Of a DNA stretch of 64,000 bases, positions 1 to 9,331 are shown piece after piece. The position numbers and the translations under genes were made by a program. The notes below the pieces were generated by a model. The model worked only from the letters and a program-made list of their open reading frames with translations. It did no database searches and had not been told where the DNA came from. The stretch is from an uncultured Acholeplasmatales bacterium (lineage in GTDB: Bacteria > Bacillota_I > Bacilli_A > Acholeplasmatales > Anaeroplasmataceae): positions 1 to 64,000 of the forward strand of contig CALUXI010000004.1 of NCBI GenBank assembly GCA_944324705.1. The letters are read 5' to 3'. Within the stretch, counting starts at the first letter, position 1, and each line of letters opens with the position of its first letter.

Positions 1-54
1 CGAGTATTAAAATTATTCAATAAGTACATAATATAAGTACATATTTTTCAAAAG

Positions 55-102
55 AAAAAACTAAGCTTTGAGACGATTAAATTGTTTCGTGCTTAGTTTT
101 TT
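55..102 (+). terminator. Intrinsic terminator, possibly bidirectional
   Basis: A 12-bp perfect inverted repeat (AAAAAACTAAGC at 55-66, GCTTAGTTTTTT at 91-102) is followed by a T-run on the plus strand, and the A-run makes it usable on the minus strand too. No gene is visible from 1 to 324. This probably ends a transcript entering from outside the window, or the minus-strand transcript that ends with the NUDIX copy at 325. Confidence 0.6.
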
Positions 103-324
103 TATTCTGATATTCAATATTAAGTGGCAAATTTCAATTATATCATAATCTACTAAATTTTTAAAGATCACAATAAATTTATGGGCATTTATGTTTAAGC
201 TAATAGTGTGTACTTTTTAAAAACAATATAGTTAATTTATTAAAACCAAATATTCAAAAATTATATTCATTTTTAAATAAAAAATAATCCAACTAAAATT
301 TGATAAGCTGGGTATAGTAAATGA

Positions 325-717
325 TTATTTTATAAAAACTTTATCTGCTGCAGAAAAATTCATATTTTTCATTTCTTCAATAGTTTTCCAAGCTTTTTCT
401 ACATGTTCAGTTAATTCTAGATTGCCTTTTATTAGCTTACATCTATAAGCATACATAGTAATACTAAAGCCTTTATAAGGTGGCATATCAGGGTAGTTAT
501 AATTAGAGACTCCTATATATTCTAGAGGAACAATATCTGACTTTAATTCTTCTTTAATGTCTCTTACGATTGTTTCTTCATGAGTTTCGTGAGCTTCAAC
601 TTTGCCACCTGGAAATTCCCAATATTCTTCAAGTGCTCGACCTGGACCTCTTTTACAACAAAATATTTTGCCTTCTTCATTTTCAATTAAAGCACAAACA
701 ACTTCGATATGTTTAAT
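325..717 (-). pseudogene. Duplicate NUDIX hydrolase gene whose start codon is ATT
   Basis: This is a near copy, of the same 393-nt length, of the NUDIX gene at 2450-2842. I read the frame through by hand and found no internal stop and no frameshift. The codon aligned with the ATG of the intact copy is ATT (715-717), and an in-frame TAA lies immediately upstream, so no ATG, GTG or TTG can replace it. The NUDIX box is kept apart from one Glu to Asp change (VRDIKEEL). The ribosome-binding region (AGAGGTG) is also kept. Just upstream the sequence still encodes VNK-stop, the last codons of the helicase that precedes the intact copy. The duplicated unit therefore once included a helicase 3' end. 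It is either a freshly silenced copy or one translated weakly from ATT. Confidence 0.75.
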
Positions 718-748
718 TTATGTACACCTCTACTTATTAACAAAGCAA

Positions 749-1972
749 TTATTTTAATAGCCAGTCTACTATATTAACGATATTTATACCTTCATAGTTT
801 CCTAAACCTATATAATCATCAGTAATAACAAACTTTGGATAATTGTCCTTAATTATTTTTAATGGTTCCATTTCTCTATTAAAAGTAGATTCATCTAGCA
901 TGGTTAAAGTAACCTGATAATATTCAAATATACCATCCTTAAAAGCTACAAAATCTACTTCTTTATCATTAATCTTACCTACATTAACCTTATAACCTCT
1001 TCTAAGTAATTCTAAGTATACAACGTTCTCTAGTGAAAAACCAACATCATATTTCTGCTTAGGAAGAATATACTTTCTAAAACCTAAATCTACCATATAA
1101 TATTTATAATTTGTTTTTAAAAGACTCTTACCGCTTACATTTATTCTTTCTGCTTTGTAATATAGATATGATTCTTCTAAAGCGTCAACATAAGCACCAA
1201 CGGTTACATGGGAAGTTTTTCTCCCATTAGAAGATAAATAGTTAGCTATATTATTCATAGAAACTGGACTGCCAATAATGCTAGATAAATATTTTGAAAT
1301 ATCCTTTAATAATTGAATATCTGTAATTTTAAGATCATTAGAAGCTAACTCTTTTCTTTTTTGTCTTTCCTCAATATCTTTAACAAAAACAGTATTATAG
1401 ATACCTTCAATATAACCAAGATCATCACCTAAATTACTCTTTCTAATTAAAGCAGCATAAGGTAGTCCACCATTGATAAGATAGTCAGAAAAAAGTTTAT
1501 TATTATCAAAATCACCCATAAATTCTTTATATTCTTTAAAAGATAAAGGCAATAAATTAATTTCGATATATCTTCCCGATAACAATGTTCCTAATTCACT
1601 AGATAATAAATAAGCATTTGAACCCGTTATATATATATCAATATTTTCTTTAACATACAAACTATCAATTACTTTTTCAAAATACTTAACTTGTTGAATT
1701 TCATCTAAGAAAAAATAGGTATATCTTCCACTAACAATTTTAGATTTTAAATATTCATATAGCTTTTTATAATCTAATAATTCTTCATTTTCTAATTCCT
1801 CAAAATTTAAACTAACAATTTGATTATCATTAATTCCAGCCTCTAACAACTTATCTTGAAATTGTTTTAATAATGTTGATTTGCCACATCGTCTAATACC
1901 CGTAATAACCTTGATTAATTCTAATTCTTTTAATTGCCATAATCTATCAATGTATTCTTTTCTAATAATCAT
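749..1972 (-). CDS. AAA_14/DUF4143 family ATPase (first copy)
   Basis: The protein has the typical layout of this family. An N-terminal P-loop ATPase carries a Walker A GIRRCGKST at about residues 25-33, a Walker B-like FFLDEIQQ and the sensor stretch ITGSNAYLLSSELGTLLSGR. A winged-helix-like middle follows (around NNIANYLSSNGRK). The C-terminal DUF4143 half contains KEVDFVAF and YYQVT, like a PD-(D/E)XK nuclease fold. I start it at the ATG of MIIRKEY because GGTGG lies about 8 nt upstream; an in-frame ATG 15 nt further up lies inside that ribosome-binding site. The family is abundant in gut Bacillota, but its cellular role is not established. A second member lies at 5807-6994. A palindrome sits in the promoter region. 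Confidence 0.85.
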   Translation of the reverse strand: MIIRKEYIDRLWQLKELELIKVITGIRRCGKSTLLKQFQDKLLEAGINDNQIVSLNFEELENEELLDYKKLYEYLKSKIVSGRYTYFFLDEIQQVKYFEKVIDSLYVKENIDIYITGSNAYLLSSELGTLLSGRYIEINLLPLSFKEYKEFMGDFDNNKLFSDYLINGGLPYAALIRKSNLGDDLGYIEGIYNTVFVKDIEERQKRKELASNDLKITDIQLLKDISKYLSSIIGSPVSMNNIANYLSSNGRKTSHVTVGAYVDALEESYLYYKAERINVSGKSLLKTNYKYYMVDLGFRKYILPKQKYDVGFSLENVVYLELLRRGYKVNVGKINDKEVDFVAFKDGIFEYYQVTLTMLDESTFNREMEPLKIIKDNYPKFVITDDYIGLGNYEGINIVNIVDWLLK

Positions 1973-2022
1973 AAATATCACCACCATCCAGTGTAATTTT
2001 AAAACAAAGGTTTGCTTTTTTC

Positions 2023-2054
2023 AACAGTTTTGTTCGAAATCAAACAAAACTGTT
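2023..2054. promoter_or_regulatory. Palindrome upstream of AAA_14 ATPase 1 (operator candidate)
   Basis: AACAGTTTTGTT (2023-2034) and its exact complement AACAAAACTGTT (2043-2054) are separated by 8 nt, with a further partial copy (AACTGTTTTGTTAG) running on from the right arm. It lies about 50 bp upstream of the ATPase start and has no T-run in the gene's direction. An operator is more likely than a terminator. The intergenic stretch 2055-2330 shows nothing else that I can support. Confidence 0.5.
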
Positions 2055-2330
2055 TTGTTAGGCTTTAAGATATATAAAAAACCTAACTTACATTTTAGTA
2101 TTAAATTACGTGATGTATATTGTAGAAAAATAATCCTCTTCGCATAATAATATTTAGGAAGACATTCACACAAAGGAAGAATCATTTCTAATTTTGAATT
2201 CATCAAACGAGATGACTTGAACTGTATTATAAATATGAAGAAAATCATATAATTTCTTTAATACTAAGCCAATAATCATACCATAATTGTTAACTTATTA
2301 AAATGTGATTCTTACATTTGCTTTCGTTAA

Positions 2331-2373
2331 AAATGGAGTGATACATTTGAATTAAAATGGTACCACTCCATTT
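2331..2373 (-). terminator. Terminator of the NUDIX-helicase operon
   Basis: AAATGGAGTG (2331-2340) pairs with CACTCCATTT (2364-2373). On the minus strand the stem is followed by a run of five T. It lies about 80 nt after the stop of the intact NUDIX gene. Confidence 0.65.
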
Positions 2374-2449
2374 CACTTTACAGTTCTATATACATCAAGG
2401 ATTTTAAATAACCCAATTTTTGCAAGTCAGACTACTGCCTTATTATATA

Positions 2450-2842
2450 TTAAATTATAAAAACTTTATCGGCTTCAGCAAAATTCATATTTTTCATTTC
2501 TTCTATAGTTTTCCAAGCTTTTTCTACATGCTCAGTTAAATCTAGATTGCCTTTTACTAGCTTACACCTATAAGCATACATAGTAATACTAAAGCCTTTA
2601 TAAGGTGGCATATCAGGATAAGTATAATTAGAGACTCCTATATATTCTAGAGGAATAATATCTGACTTTAATTCTTCTTTAATTTCTCTTACGATTGTTT
2701 CTTCATGAGTTTCGTGAGCTTCAACTTTGCCACCAGGAAATTCCCAATATCCTTCAAGAGCTCGACCTGGACCTCTTTTACAACAAAATATTTTGCCTTC
2801 TTCATTTTCAATTAAAGCACAAACAACTTCTATATGTTTCAT
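2450..2842 (-). CDS. NUDIX hydrolase, (d)NTP pyrophosphohydrolase, MutT-like
   Basis: This 130-residue protein has the size and layout of MutT-type 8-oxo-dGTP/CTP pyrophosphohydrolases. The NUDIX box is clear at about residues 37-59 (GGKVEAHETHEETIVREIKEEL, matching Gx5Ex7REUxEE), except that the usual late Gly is replaced. The start ATG at 2840-2842 has AGAGG upstream. It lies 12 nt after the helicase stop and is surely co-transcribed with it. NUDIX genes next to PLD-helicase-DUF3427 genes are a recurrent pairing, which suggests the hydrolase acts on a nucleotide connected with that enzyme rather than in general housekeeping. That link is inference. Confidence 0.9.
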   Translation of the reverse strand: MKHIEVVCALIENEEGKIFCCKRGPGRALEGYWEFPGGKVEAHETHEETIVREIKEELKSDIIPLEYIGVSNYTYPDMPPYKGFSITMYAYRCKLVKGNLDLTEHVEKAWKTIEEMKNMNFAEADKVFII

Positions 2843-2854
2843 TTATGTATACCT

Positions 2855-5764
2855 CTATTTATTTACAATATAATCAAAAATATCTTCTCTAACTGGAGTT
2901 TCTAATAAAAACTCAAAATTTACAGCATGATCACCTGATGCCATAGTTGTTTCCTTAGGCTCAGAAATAGGACTTATCTCACCTAAGAAATAGAATTCTT
3001 TGAAATTTTCTTCATCCTTTTTATTTTTACGAACAAATAATAGCATTTTTGTTTCATTAATTTTAGCTGCAGTAATATTTTTCACATCTGGTGAACTTAA
3101 ATAACGTTTATTCTTAGATATCCATGATAAGACATTCCTGGATATAAAATAGTCATTATATTTGATAGACTCAGCAATATCATCATCCTTATGATAATTA
3201 ACAAAAATCGGTAATGTATTAGTTTTAGCATCATATTTATAGCCACCAATATTAGTTGCTACCGCATTTTTATCCCAGTCTAATAATTTACATACATCAT
3301 CATAACTATACTTTTGATAAAGGGAGAACGCTAAATCCTCATAATTATTATCAAAATTTTTAGAGTATGTATGTAATCCAAAGTCAATGATTTCATCAAT
3401 TTCTTTTCTAAAATTTTCACTCTGTAACATATTTTTAAAAGTTGGATCTATTGTAAGCTTATTGCCATTGCATGAGGCAAACTTCACTTTATTATATTGT
3501 GGAGCTTCGCTACCAACTAAGTAGTTTCCAGTAAACTGATTAATTAAATTATCAATTGTATTTTGATTAAGCGCTATACGAGAATATTTATTAGACATAT
3601 TTTCTCTAAATGACATTAGATCAACTTCATTATTATCTATCAATTGTAGTAATAATTCTAGTTCAAAAGGGCGTTTACACTTTATATATTTTTGGGACAG
3701 TAATTTTAAATATAATTCTTCGAGGTAATTATACTTAATATGATAATCAGCTTCATATTTGGTTAAAAATTCATGATAGCTATCAAATTTATCAAAAAAT
3801 TTAAAGACTTCTATTGAACCATATTTTTCATAATCAAAATAGTTAGGAATTCTACCAATTTTATACTTTAATTCTAGATAAGAATCTTTTAAGATTTTGG
3901 TTGTATTTAAACGAGCCTTATCAATTTTGTCAAAGATATTTTGTTCTACTACTCTTTCAAAGTTAATGGTTGATTCACCAGGAATTGTATTGTTACCCTC
4001 ACTTATAAAACGTCTTATATTATCTTTGTTATAACTGCGATCTCCTGATAGGGCAATTGGAATTAAAAAGTTATTATCATAATTGCCTATAAAATCTAGA
4101 ACTACTAAGTATTCCTTATCAATATATTTTCTCAGTCCTCTACCTAATTGTTGAACAAAAATTATGGCTGATTCAGTTGGCCTTAGCATAATTATTTGAT
4201 TAATACACCTAATATCTATACCTTCATTAAATATATCTCTGGTAAAGATATAATCTAAATAATTTTCTTTATCATCTGACTCAAGCAATTGAATTGCTTT
4301 TTCTCTTTCTTGTTGTGAATTTTCGCCTGATAAAGCCGTTGTTTTAAAACCATATTTATTAAATTCTTGTGATAAAACTTTAGCTTCTTCAAGCCTACTT
4401 ACAAAGACTAATCCTTTTACTTTAGAACCACAAAATCCATAATATTGGGCTTGATTAATAACATGCTCAACTCGATCTTTTGACACCAATTTATTAAATT
4501 CAGTTTTATCGTCTACCATTTTGCCATCAGCCATAAAATCTGATATGGCATAATAATGGAATGGACAAATTAAATCTTCTTTCATTGCATCTTGTAATCT
4601 AATATTACAAGCAATATTATAATTAAATAATTGATAGATATCATAGCCATCTGTACGTTCCGGTGTTGCTGTCATACCTAAAACAAATTTAGGCTTAAAA
4701 TAATTAAAAACCTTCAATGTACCTGAGGCTCCCAGATGGTGAACTTCGTCAAAAACAATATAATCAAATTCAGTCGGTTTAAAATAATTTAAAATGTTAT
4801 CTTTAGATAAAGTTTGAACCATAGCAAAAATGTAATCTGCATCCTCTTTATGTCCACCACCTAAAATACAAGCATTTATGTCATTACCAATAACTCTCTT
4901 ATACGTTTCAAGAGCATCTTTAGCAATTTGTTCCCTATGAACTACAAACAAAAATTTTTTTGGTTTAAATGCCTTAACATCTAATGCTGATAGGATAGTC
5001 TTACCAGTACCTGTACTAGAAATGCAAAGTGCTCTTGTTTGATTTGCTTCTCTCAGAAGTTTTAAATTTTCTAGAGCCTCCTCTTGCATTTTATTAGGTC
5101 TTATGGTCATTGGTACTATTTCAATATTTTGTTGTTGACGCTTCTTTTGGTTATAGATTTTTTTATATTCATTTATAAAATCATCATCGACTTTAATTGA
5201 TTGAGCTAATAAACTTTTAAATTCATCAATTACCTTAATAGCATACGAACCATCGTTTGTGGAAGTTAATTTAACATTCCATTCCTTATTAACACTTAAA
5301 GCATCAGCAGTTAAATTACTACTACCAACTATAATTTTAATATCTTGGTTAGCTTTAAATATATATCCTTTTGAATGCATTTTAACAATATCTTCTGTAA
5401 CTATTCTTAAATCAATATTAGGAAATTTATCTATGATATTTTTTAAAGCCTGAGGATCCGTAAAATTTTGATATTGAGAAACAATAATTTGTCCTTTAAT
5501 GTTTTTTTCTTTTAGTTCATTAAAGGTATTAAATAATTGTTGATAACCACCCATTGTTAAAAAGGCGACACAAAATAAAAATTCATCACATGATTTTAAC
5601 TCTTTTATAATATCAGTTAATACTTTTTCTCCATCATCAGGATTATTAACTAATAATCTTGGCACGTAATCAATATTTGCTAAATATTTAGAATCTATTA
5701 ATCCTTTTTCAATACCGTCAAATATTTTTTTTGTTCTTTCATCTAAAATATCGATATTTTCCAT
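2855..5764 (-). CDS. PLD-like nuclease / SF2 helicase / DUF3427 protein
   Basis: This is a large three-part protein. The N-terminal quarter is a phospholipase D-like nuclease domain with an HKD-type motif (HSKGYIF, then GSSNLTADAL about 20 residues later). A superfamily 2 helicase core follows, with motif I STGTGKT, motif II DEVHH, motif III TATPERTDG and motif VI QQLGRGLRK. The C-terminal third matches the DUF3427 region of such helicases, including the ending with the SPISEPKETTM stretch. I start at MENIDIL because GAGGG lies 7 nt upstream; an earlier ATG eight codons up lacks a site. It is followed by a co-transcribed NUDIX gene. Family members occur in mobile or defence neighbourhoods, and a role in DNA processing or defence is inferred. 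No methyltransferase is nearby. Confidence 0.88.
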   Translation of the reverse strand: MENIDILDERTKKIFDGIEKGLIDSKYLANIDYVPRLLVNNPDDGEKVLTDIIKELKSCDEFLFCVAFLTMGGYQQLFNTFNELKEKNIKGQIIVSQYQNFTDPQALKNIIDKFPNIDLRIVTEDIVKMHSKGYIFKANQDIKIIVGSSNLTADALSVNKEWNVKLTSTNDGSYAIKVIDEFKSLLAQSIKVDDDFINEYKKIYNQKKRQQQNIEIVPMTIRPNKMQEEALENLKLLREANQTRALCISSTGTGKTILSALDVKAFKPKKFLFVVHREQIAKDALETYKRVIGNDINACILGGGHKEDADYIFAMVQTLSKDNILNYFKPTEFDYIVFDEVHHLGASGTLKVFNYFKPKFVLGMTATPERTDGYDIYQLFNYNIACNIRLQDAMKEDLICPFHYYAISDFMADGKMVDDKTEFNKLVSKDRVEHVINQAQYYGFCGSKVKGLVFVSRLEEAKVLSQEFNKYGFKTTALSGENSQQEREKAIQLLESDDKENYLDYIFTRDIFNEGIDIRCINQIIMLRPTESAIIFVQQLGRGLRKYIDKEYLVVLDFIGNYDNNFLIPIALSGDRSYNKDNIRRFISEGNNTIPGESTINFERVVEQNIFDKIDKARLNTTKILKDSYLELKYKIGRIPNYFDYEKYGSIEVFKFFDKFDSYHEFLTKYEADYHIKYNYLEELYLKLLSQKYIKCKRPFELELLLQLIDNNEVDLMSFRENMSNKYSRIALNQNTIDNLINQFTGNYLVGSEAPQYNKVKFASCNGNKLTIDPTFKNMLQSENFRKEIDEIIDFGLHTYSKNFDNNYEDLAFSLYQKYSYDDVCKLLDWDKNAVATNIGGYKYDAKTNTLPIFVNYHKDDDIAESIKYNDYFISRNVLSWISKNKRYLSSPDVKNITAAKINETKMLLFVRKNKKDEENFKEFYFLGEISPISEPKETTMASGDHAVNFEFLLETPVREDIFDYIVNK

Positions 5765-5806
5765 AAGTATACCCTCGTGTAATATCATTTATTGCATCGT
5801 ATTTTT

Positions 5807-6994
5807 TTAATCTAATTCATCTAAAGTTAGAAATTTATCTAATTTAATATGTCTAACTGTACTAGTTGAAAAATCAATATCATCATTGGTTATAATAATC
5901 TTTTGATTAGAATTATCCAAATTATTAAATGCACCAAATTCTCTCTGATAAGCCTTTTCATCTACAACACTATATGCTACCTGAATTAGATAAGTTTTAT
6001 TATTTTTTTGTGCTATAAAATCTATTTCTTTTCCATCATTATCATATAACTTTACAGTGTATCCCATGTACAATAATTCATTATATATAATATTTTCTAA
6101 ATTGTGATCAATATCAAATCTATTATTACTAATATGCAATGAATTAAAACATACATCAGAATCATAAATTTTACCATAATATGCTAATTCTCTTTTTGCC
6201 TTTAGACTATATTGCGGTATTTCATCAATAATATAAGCTTCTTTTAGATATTCTATATATTTAATTACTGTATTTAATGAAATATTTTCACATTGTGTTT
6301 TAATATTTTTATGTATTGTTCTAGCTGAATAAACTCTTGAATTATTCATTAAAATATAACTTACTATTTTTTTGAATGGCACAGTTTTTTTAATTTTGTA
6401 TCTTTTTATCAAATCATTAAACACTATAGTGTTTTCTAAGTCTTCTAGATATAATTTAGTAGATTCAATATCGTTAATATTAAAACGAGCTGGAAAACCA
6501 CCCCATATTAAATAATCAGAAACTGTAGTCGTTTTACCAATTTCATCACAATATTCAAGTATTTCTTTATAAACAAAAGGTCTAATTCTAAATGAAACAA
6601 ATCGACCACTTAATAGTGTCAATAGTTCACTAGATAATAGTTTTGAATTACTTCCCGTAATAAATATTGAATTATTATTATCTAGACGTAAATCTTTAAC
6701 AGCTATTTGCCAATTATCTACCTCTTGAATTTCATCTAAAAATATATAGCATTTACCATTTTTTTTATTTTTTTCAATATATTTAACCAAATCAATCTCA
6801 TTTGAAGCTTTCATCAGATCATTTGTTTTTTCAAAATTCAAGTATATAATATTGTCTGTTTTTTCCTTCAATTCTTCCATTATTGATTGAAGAATTACTG
6901 ATTTACCGCATCTTCTTATTCCAACAATAACTTTAATTAAATCACTGTCGTAAAAATTTCTTATTTGACTAATGTACTTTTCTCGTTTTATCAT
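5807..6994 (-). CDS. AAA_14/DUF4143 family ATPase (second copy)
   Basis: It has the same architecture as the gene at 749-1972. Walker A is GIRRCGKSV near residue 25, Walker B CYIFLDEIQEV, and the conserved ITGSNSKLLSSELLTLLSGR. A winged-helix-like segment (YSARTIHKNIKTQ) and a C-terminal nuclease-like DUF4143 part (KEIDFIAQ, YLIQVAY) follow. The ATG of MIIKREKY-type start at 6994 is chosen, since TTGGAG sits 9 nt upstream and the earlier in-frame TTG falls inside that site. The overall similarity to copy 1 is architectural rather than close, so this is not a recent tandem duplication. Three copies of a 12-nt motif lie upstream. The function of the family is unknown. Confidence 0.85.
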   Translation of the reverse strand: MIKREKYISQIRNFYDSDLIKVIVGIRRCGKSVILQSIMEELKEKTDNIIYLNFEKTNDLMKASNEIDLVKYIEKNKKNGKCYIFLDEIQEVDNWQIAVKDLRLDNNNSIFITGSNSKLLSSELLTLLSGRFVSFRIRPFVYKEILEYCDEIGKTTTVSDYLIWGGFPARFNINDIESTKLYLEDLENTIVFNDLIKRYKIKKTVPFKKIVSYILMNNSRVYSARTIHKNIKTQCENISLNTVIKYIEYLKEAYIIDEIPQYSLKAKRELAYYGKIYDSDVCFNSLHISNNRFDIDHNLENIIYNELLYMGYTVKLYDNDGKEIDFIAQKNNKTYLIQVAYSVVDEKAYQREFGAFNNLDNSNQKIIITNDDIDFSTSTVRHIKLDKFLTLDELD

Positions 6995-7052
6995 AATGAA
7001 ACACTCCAATCATAAATAGTATAATATATATGAATATATTCATATATATTAT

Positions 7053-7131
7053 ACTGAACACTTTTTTATAATTCAAGAAAAATGTTAATTCACACTGAAC
7101 ACTTTTGTGTTTCAAAGTGAAAGTGTTCAGT
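7053..7131. promoter_or_regulatory. Triple ACTGAACACTTT motif upstream of AAA_14 ATPase 2
   Basis: ACTGAACACTTT occurs at 7053-7064 and 7094-7105, and inverted at 7120-7131; the last two form a palindrome. Read on the minus strand, the copy nearest the gene runs into GTGTTCAGTATAAT. The motif therefore abuts a TATAAT-like -10 box, as an operator would. The same motif returns as a palindrome at 11202-11241. Confidence 0.6.
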
Positions 7132-7184
7132 ATATATTCAAAATAAACTAAAATCTAATCAAAACATCTCGATGCCTCATCTCT

Positions 7185-8873
7185 TTATACTAAATTCTTA
7201 TTAAACCTATTTAAAGCACCCTCAATAACGTTTAATTGTATATCTAAGGCCTGTAAAATAGCCTTTTCTTTTTTGGTATAAGGTGTTTTCTTACTATATT
7301 TACCATCTTTGTCTCTTGTAGCTTGAATACAACTAAGTTCATTTAATATTTCAGGAGTTGTATAGGTTTTTCTATCCTTACAATTGTTTCTTAAATTTTT
7401 AGTTCTAACAAATACTTCATTTCTTAATATTAATCCTACAAAAAGACATAAATTTTTAGATTTTAAATGTTTAACATCATGACATCTTACACAATCAAAT
7501 TGTTCATACGTTTTCATCATCATAATTAATTTTTCTGTATAGTCTCTATTATGATAAACTTTATATGCTTCAGCTGGTGATGATATATTACTAGCTATAA
7601 TAACAAAATAGCCATAGTATTTTGAATCAGTATCAACTTTAGTTTTATTAATAGCACATGATTCTAATTTATTATTTATGATTTCTAAATCAAGATATTT
7701 TTCATACTTTTTAATTTCACTAGCTGTTAAAGTTTTACCTAATAATTTCTTTACTTCCATAAACATTTTAGTTACTTTTAAATGAAGATTTTTAGTGGCT
7801 TCATTTTTAGCCTCTGAACTAAAGTAAACATGATAATATAAATTTTTATTAATCGATTCAAAAGGTTTATATGCTGTCCAAGCACCATATAAATCTAATT
7901 CTGGTATATAATTTTCTACACTATTAACCTTATCAATCATTCTATCTAATACGGTTTTTAGTTGATTATTATTCTTAGCCATCATAATAAAGCCATAATC
8001 CAATTCTAGTAAAGATTTCATTAAACCAGAAGAAAAATATCCCCTATCTAAAACAAAATTTATAGATTTTGGTTTACCATTTTTCAATATCTTAACTATC
8101 TTTTTACCCTCATTTAAGTCATGAATAGTTCCATTATATTCTTTATAATAAACAGGCGTATAATTTTGTTGTTCAGTAACTAAAGAAAAAGCAAATTGAT
8201 TTTCAAAAGCTTTATTTTTACTATAAGCTATATCAACAAGTTCAATTATATTAGCTTCTGTTGAAACACTAGAACCATCTATAGATAAAACTAGATCTTT
8301 ATCTTTACAAGTATGTTCAATCCAGTCATTTAAAAAACTATCTATATCAGCTTCTTCAATACTACCTAACATATTTTCTAAAGCTGTATCACTTTCTATT
8401 TTATTACCAAGTATTAAATGATTTCTAGCAAAATGGGGATAGCTAACAATTGATGAATTATTAGTAAGTATAAACTTAGTAGCTAGATTAATAATTGAAT
8501 TACTTCTTAAATTATCATCTTCATCGAAGTTATTTTTTAATATTGGAAGTAATCCAATATTACTAGCTAGCTTATGTAAAACAGCAGTAACACCATAAGT
8601 AATCCCATCAGAAAAATTAAGTTTATTAGACAAAACATCACTGTTAGATTTTTCTTCATAAACTTCTGAAAAATACTTTTTAAAATTATCGTTTATATAC
8701 ATAGTATTAGTGTTTGGAATTTGAATACCAATGGTTACCCGAACATCAGAATTATTTTGTCTTTTCTTATCATATCTCTTTTCAACAACGTGATAAACAT
8801 AGGTTTTATTACAATTTTTAGCTAAAATGGAACCCTTAGGAATTGGAACAATAAAATTTTTATCATAAGGCAT
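7185..8873 (-). CDS. IS4-superfamily (IS1634-like) DDE transposase
   Basis: This is a 562-residue transposase with the catalytic pattern of the IS4/IS1634 group: first Asp in LSIDGSSVS, second Asp in VLDRGYFS, and a perfect YREK signature (Y-2-R-3-E-6-K in YHNRDYTEKLIMMMK) carrying the Glu. The length is right for IS1634 relatives and the frame is intact, so it is probably active or recently active. AAAGGGG lies upstream of the ATG. I could not define terminal inverted repeats or a target duplication by eye; the element must lie within about 7140-9330. It separates the AAA_14 ATPase from the ATPase-TOPRIM pair, which share an operator-like motif. Confidence 0.9.
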   Translation of the reverse strand: MPYDKNFIVPIPKGSILAKNCNKTYVYHVVEKRYDKKRQNNSDVRVTIGIQIPNTNTMYINDNFKKYFSEVYEEKSNSDVLSNKLNFSDGITYGVTAVLHKLASNIGLLPILKNNFDEDDNLRSNSIINLATKFILTNNSSIVSYPHFARNHLILGNKIESDTALENMLGSIEEADIDSFLNDWIEHTCKDKDLVLSIDGSSVSTEANIIELVDIAYSKNKAFENQFAFSLVTEQQNYTPVYYKEYNGTIHDLNEGKKIVKILKNGKPKSINFVLDRGYFSSGLMKSLLELDYGFIMMAKNNNQLKTVLDRMIDKVNSVENYIPELDLYGAWTAYKPFESINKNLYYHVYFSSEAKNEATKNLHLKVTKMFMEVKKLLGKTLTASEIKKYEKYLDLEIINNKLESCAINKTKVDTDSKYYGYFVIIASNISSPAEAYKVYHNRDYTEKLIMMMKTYEQFDCVRCHDVKHLKSKNLCLFVGLILRNEVFVRTKNLRNNCKDRKTYTTPEILNELSCIQATRDKDGKYSKKTPYTKKEKAILQALDIQLNVIEGALNRFNKNLV

Positions 8874-8890
8874 AATACAGCACCCCTTTC

Positions 8891-8910
8891 TTTAGTATAA
8901 TTATACTAAA
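8891..8910. promoter_or_regulatory. Perfect 20-bp palindrome at the transposase promoter
   Basis: TTTAGTATAA is followed directly by its complement TTATACTAAA, 18 bp upstream of the transposase start. On the minus strand it contains AGTATAAT, usable as a -10 box, with another AGTATA just upstream. It may serve as promoter and repressor site for the transposase. It could also simply be AT-rich chance structure. Confidence 0.4.
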
Positions 8911-8967
8911 AATATACTAAAAAATCAACAAAAAAATCGCGTAATTACATAGAAAAAACGTCGATGA

Positions 8968-9249
8968 TTACATATCATTAGTCTTAATTTCAATTAACAT
9001 AATATAAATATATATTAAATTTAAATCTAAATTTTCATTAAACTTTTGCCACTTATTGGTACTAAATATTCTAACCTTCATCTTATCTTTAATGAAAATT
9101 AGTAATATATAAAAGTAACATAAACTAATAATGAAAATTATATATTTTTCTAATAGTTTAAATTTAGCTAAAAACTTATTGGAATTTGTATTAAAAAAAC
9201 AATTATCTCGCTTTGTGTCATCAAAGAAATTAATGCGTGAATACGCCAT
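8968..9249 (-). CDS. Hypothetical small protein, doubtful
   Basis: This is a 93-residue open frame between the transposase and the TOPRIM gene. It has a central hydrophobic stretch (about residues 35-54, rich in Ile, Leu, Phe and Tyr) that could be a membrane segment. I recognise no family. There is no convincing ribosome-binding site before the ATG, and the composition is what very AT-rich DNA gives by chance. It may be the degraded flank of the insertion sequence. Confidence 0.2.
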   Translation of the reverse strand: MAYSRINFFDDTKRDNCFFNTNSNKFLAKFKLLEKYIIFIISLCYFYILLIFIKDKMKVRIFSTNKWQKFNENLDLNLIYIYIMLIEIKTNDM

Positions 9250-9331
9250 TTTATTTGGGGTGATTGTTAGAGTATCTATATGATAATTGGAATTATAGAC
9301 ACTAAAAACATATTCAGTCTAATAATAATTT

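Noticed and set aside
2450-6994. Complete restriction-modification system around the PLD helicase
   Set aside because: No methyltransferase or specificity subunit is visible, and the helicase has the DUF3427 layout rather than that of type I or III restriction subunits.
7010-7140. Repeated short motifs resembling a CRISPR array
   Set aside because: Only three 12-nt copies, one inverted, with irregular spacing and a promoter position. There are no unique spacers and no cas genes. No CRISPR array is seen anywhere in the window.
7140-9330. Terminal inverted repeats of the IS4/IS1634-like element
   Set aside because: TAATCA words near both ends were considered, but the flanks do not align convincingly, so no element boundaries are claimed.
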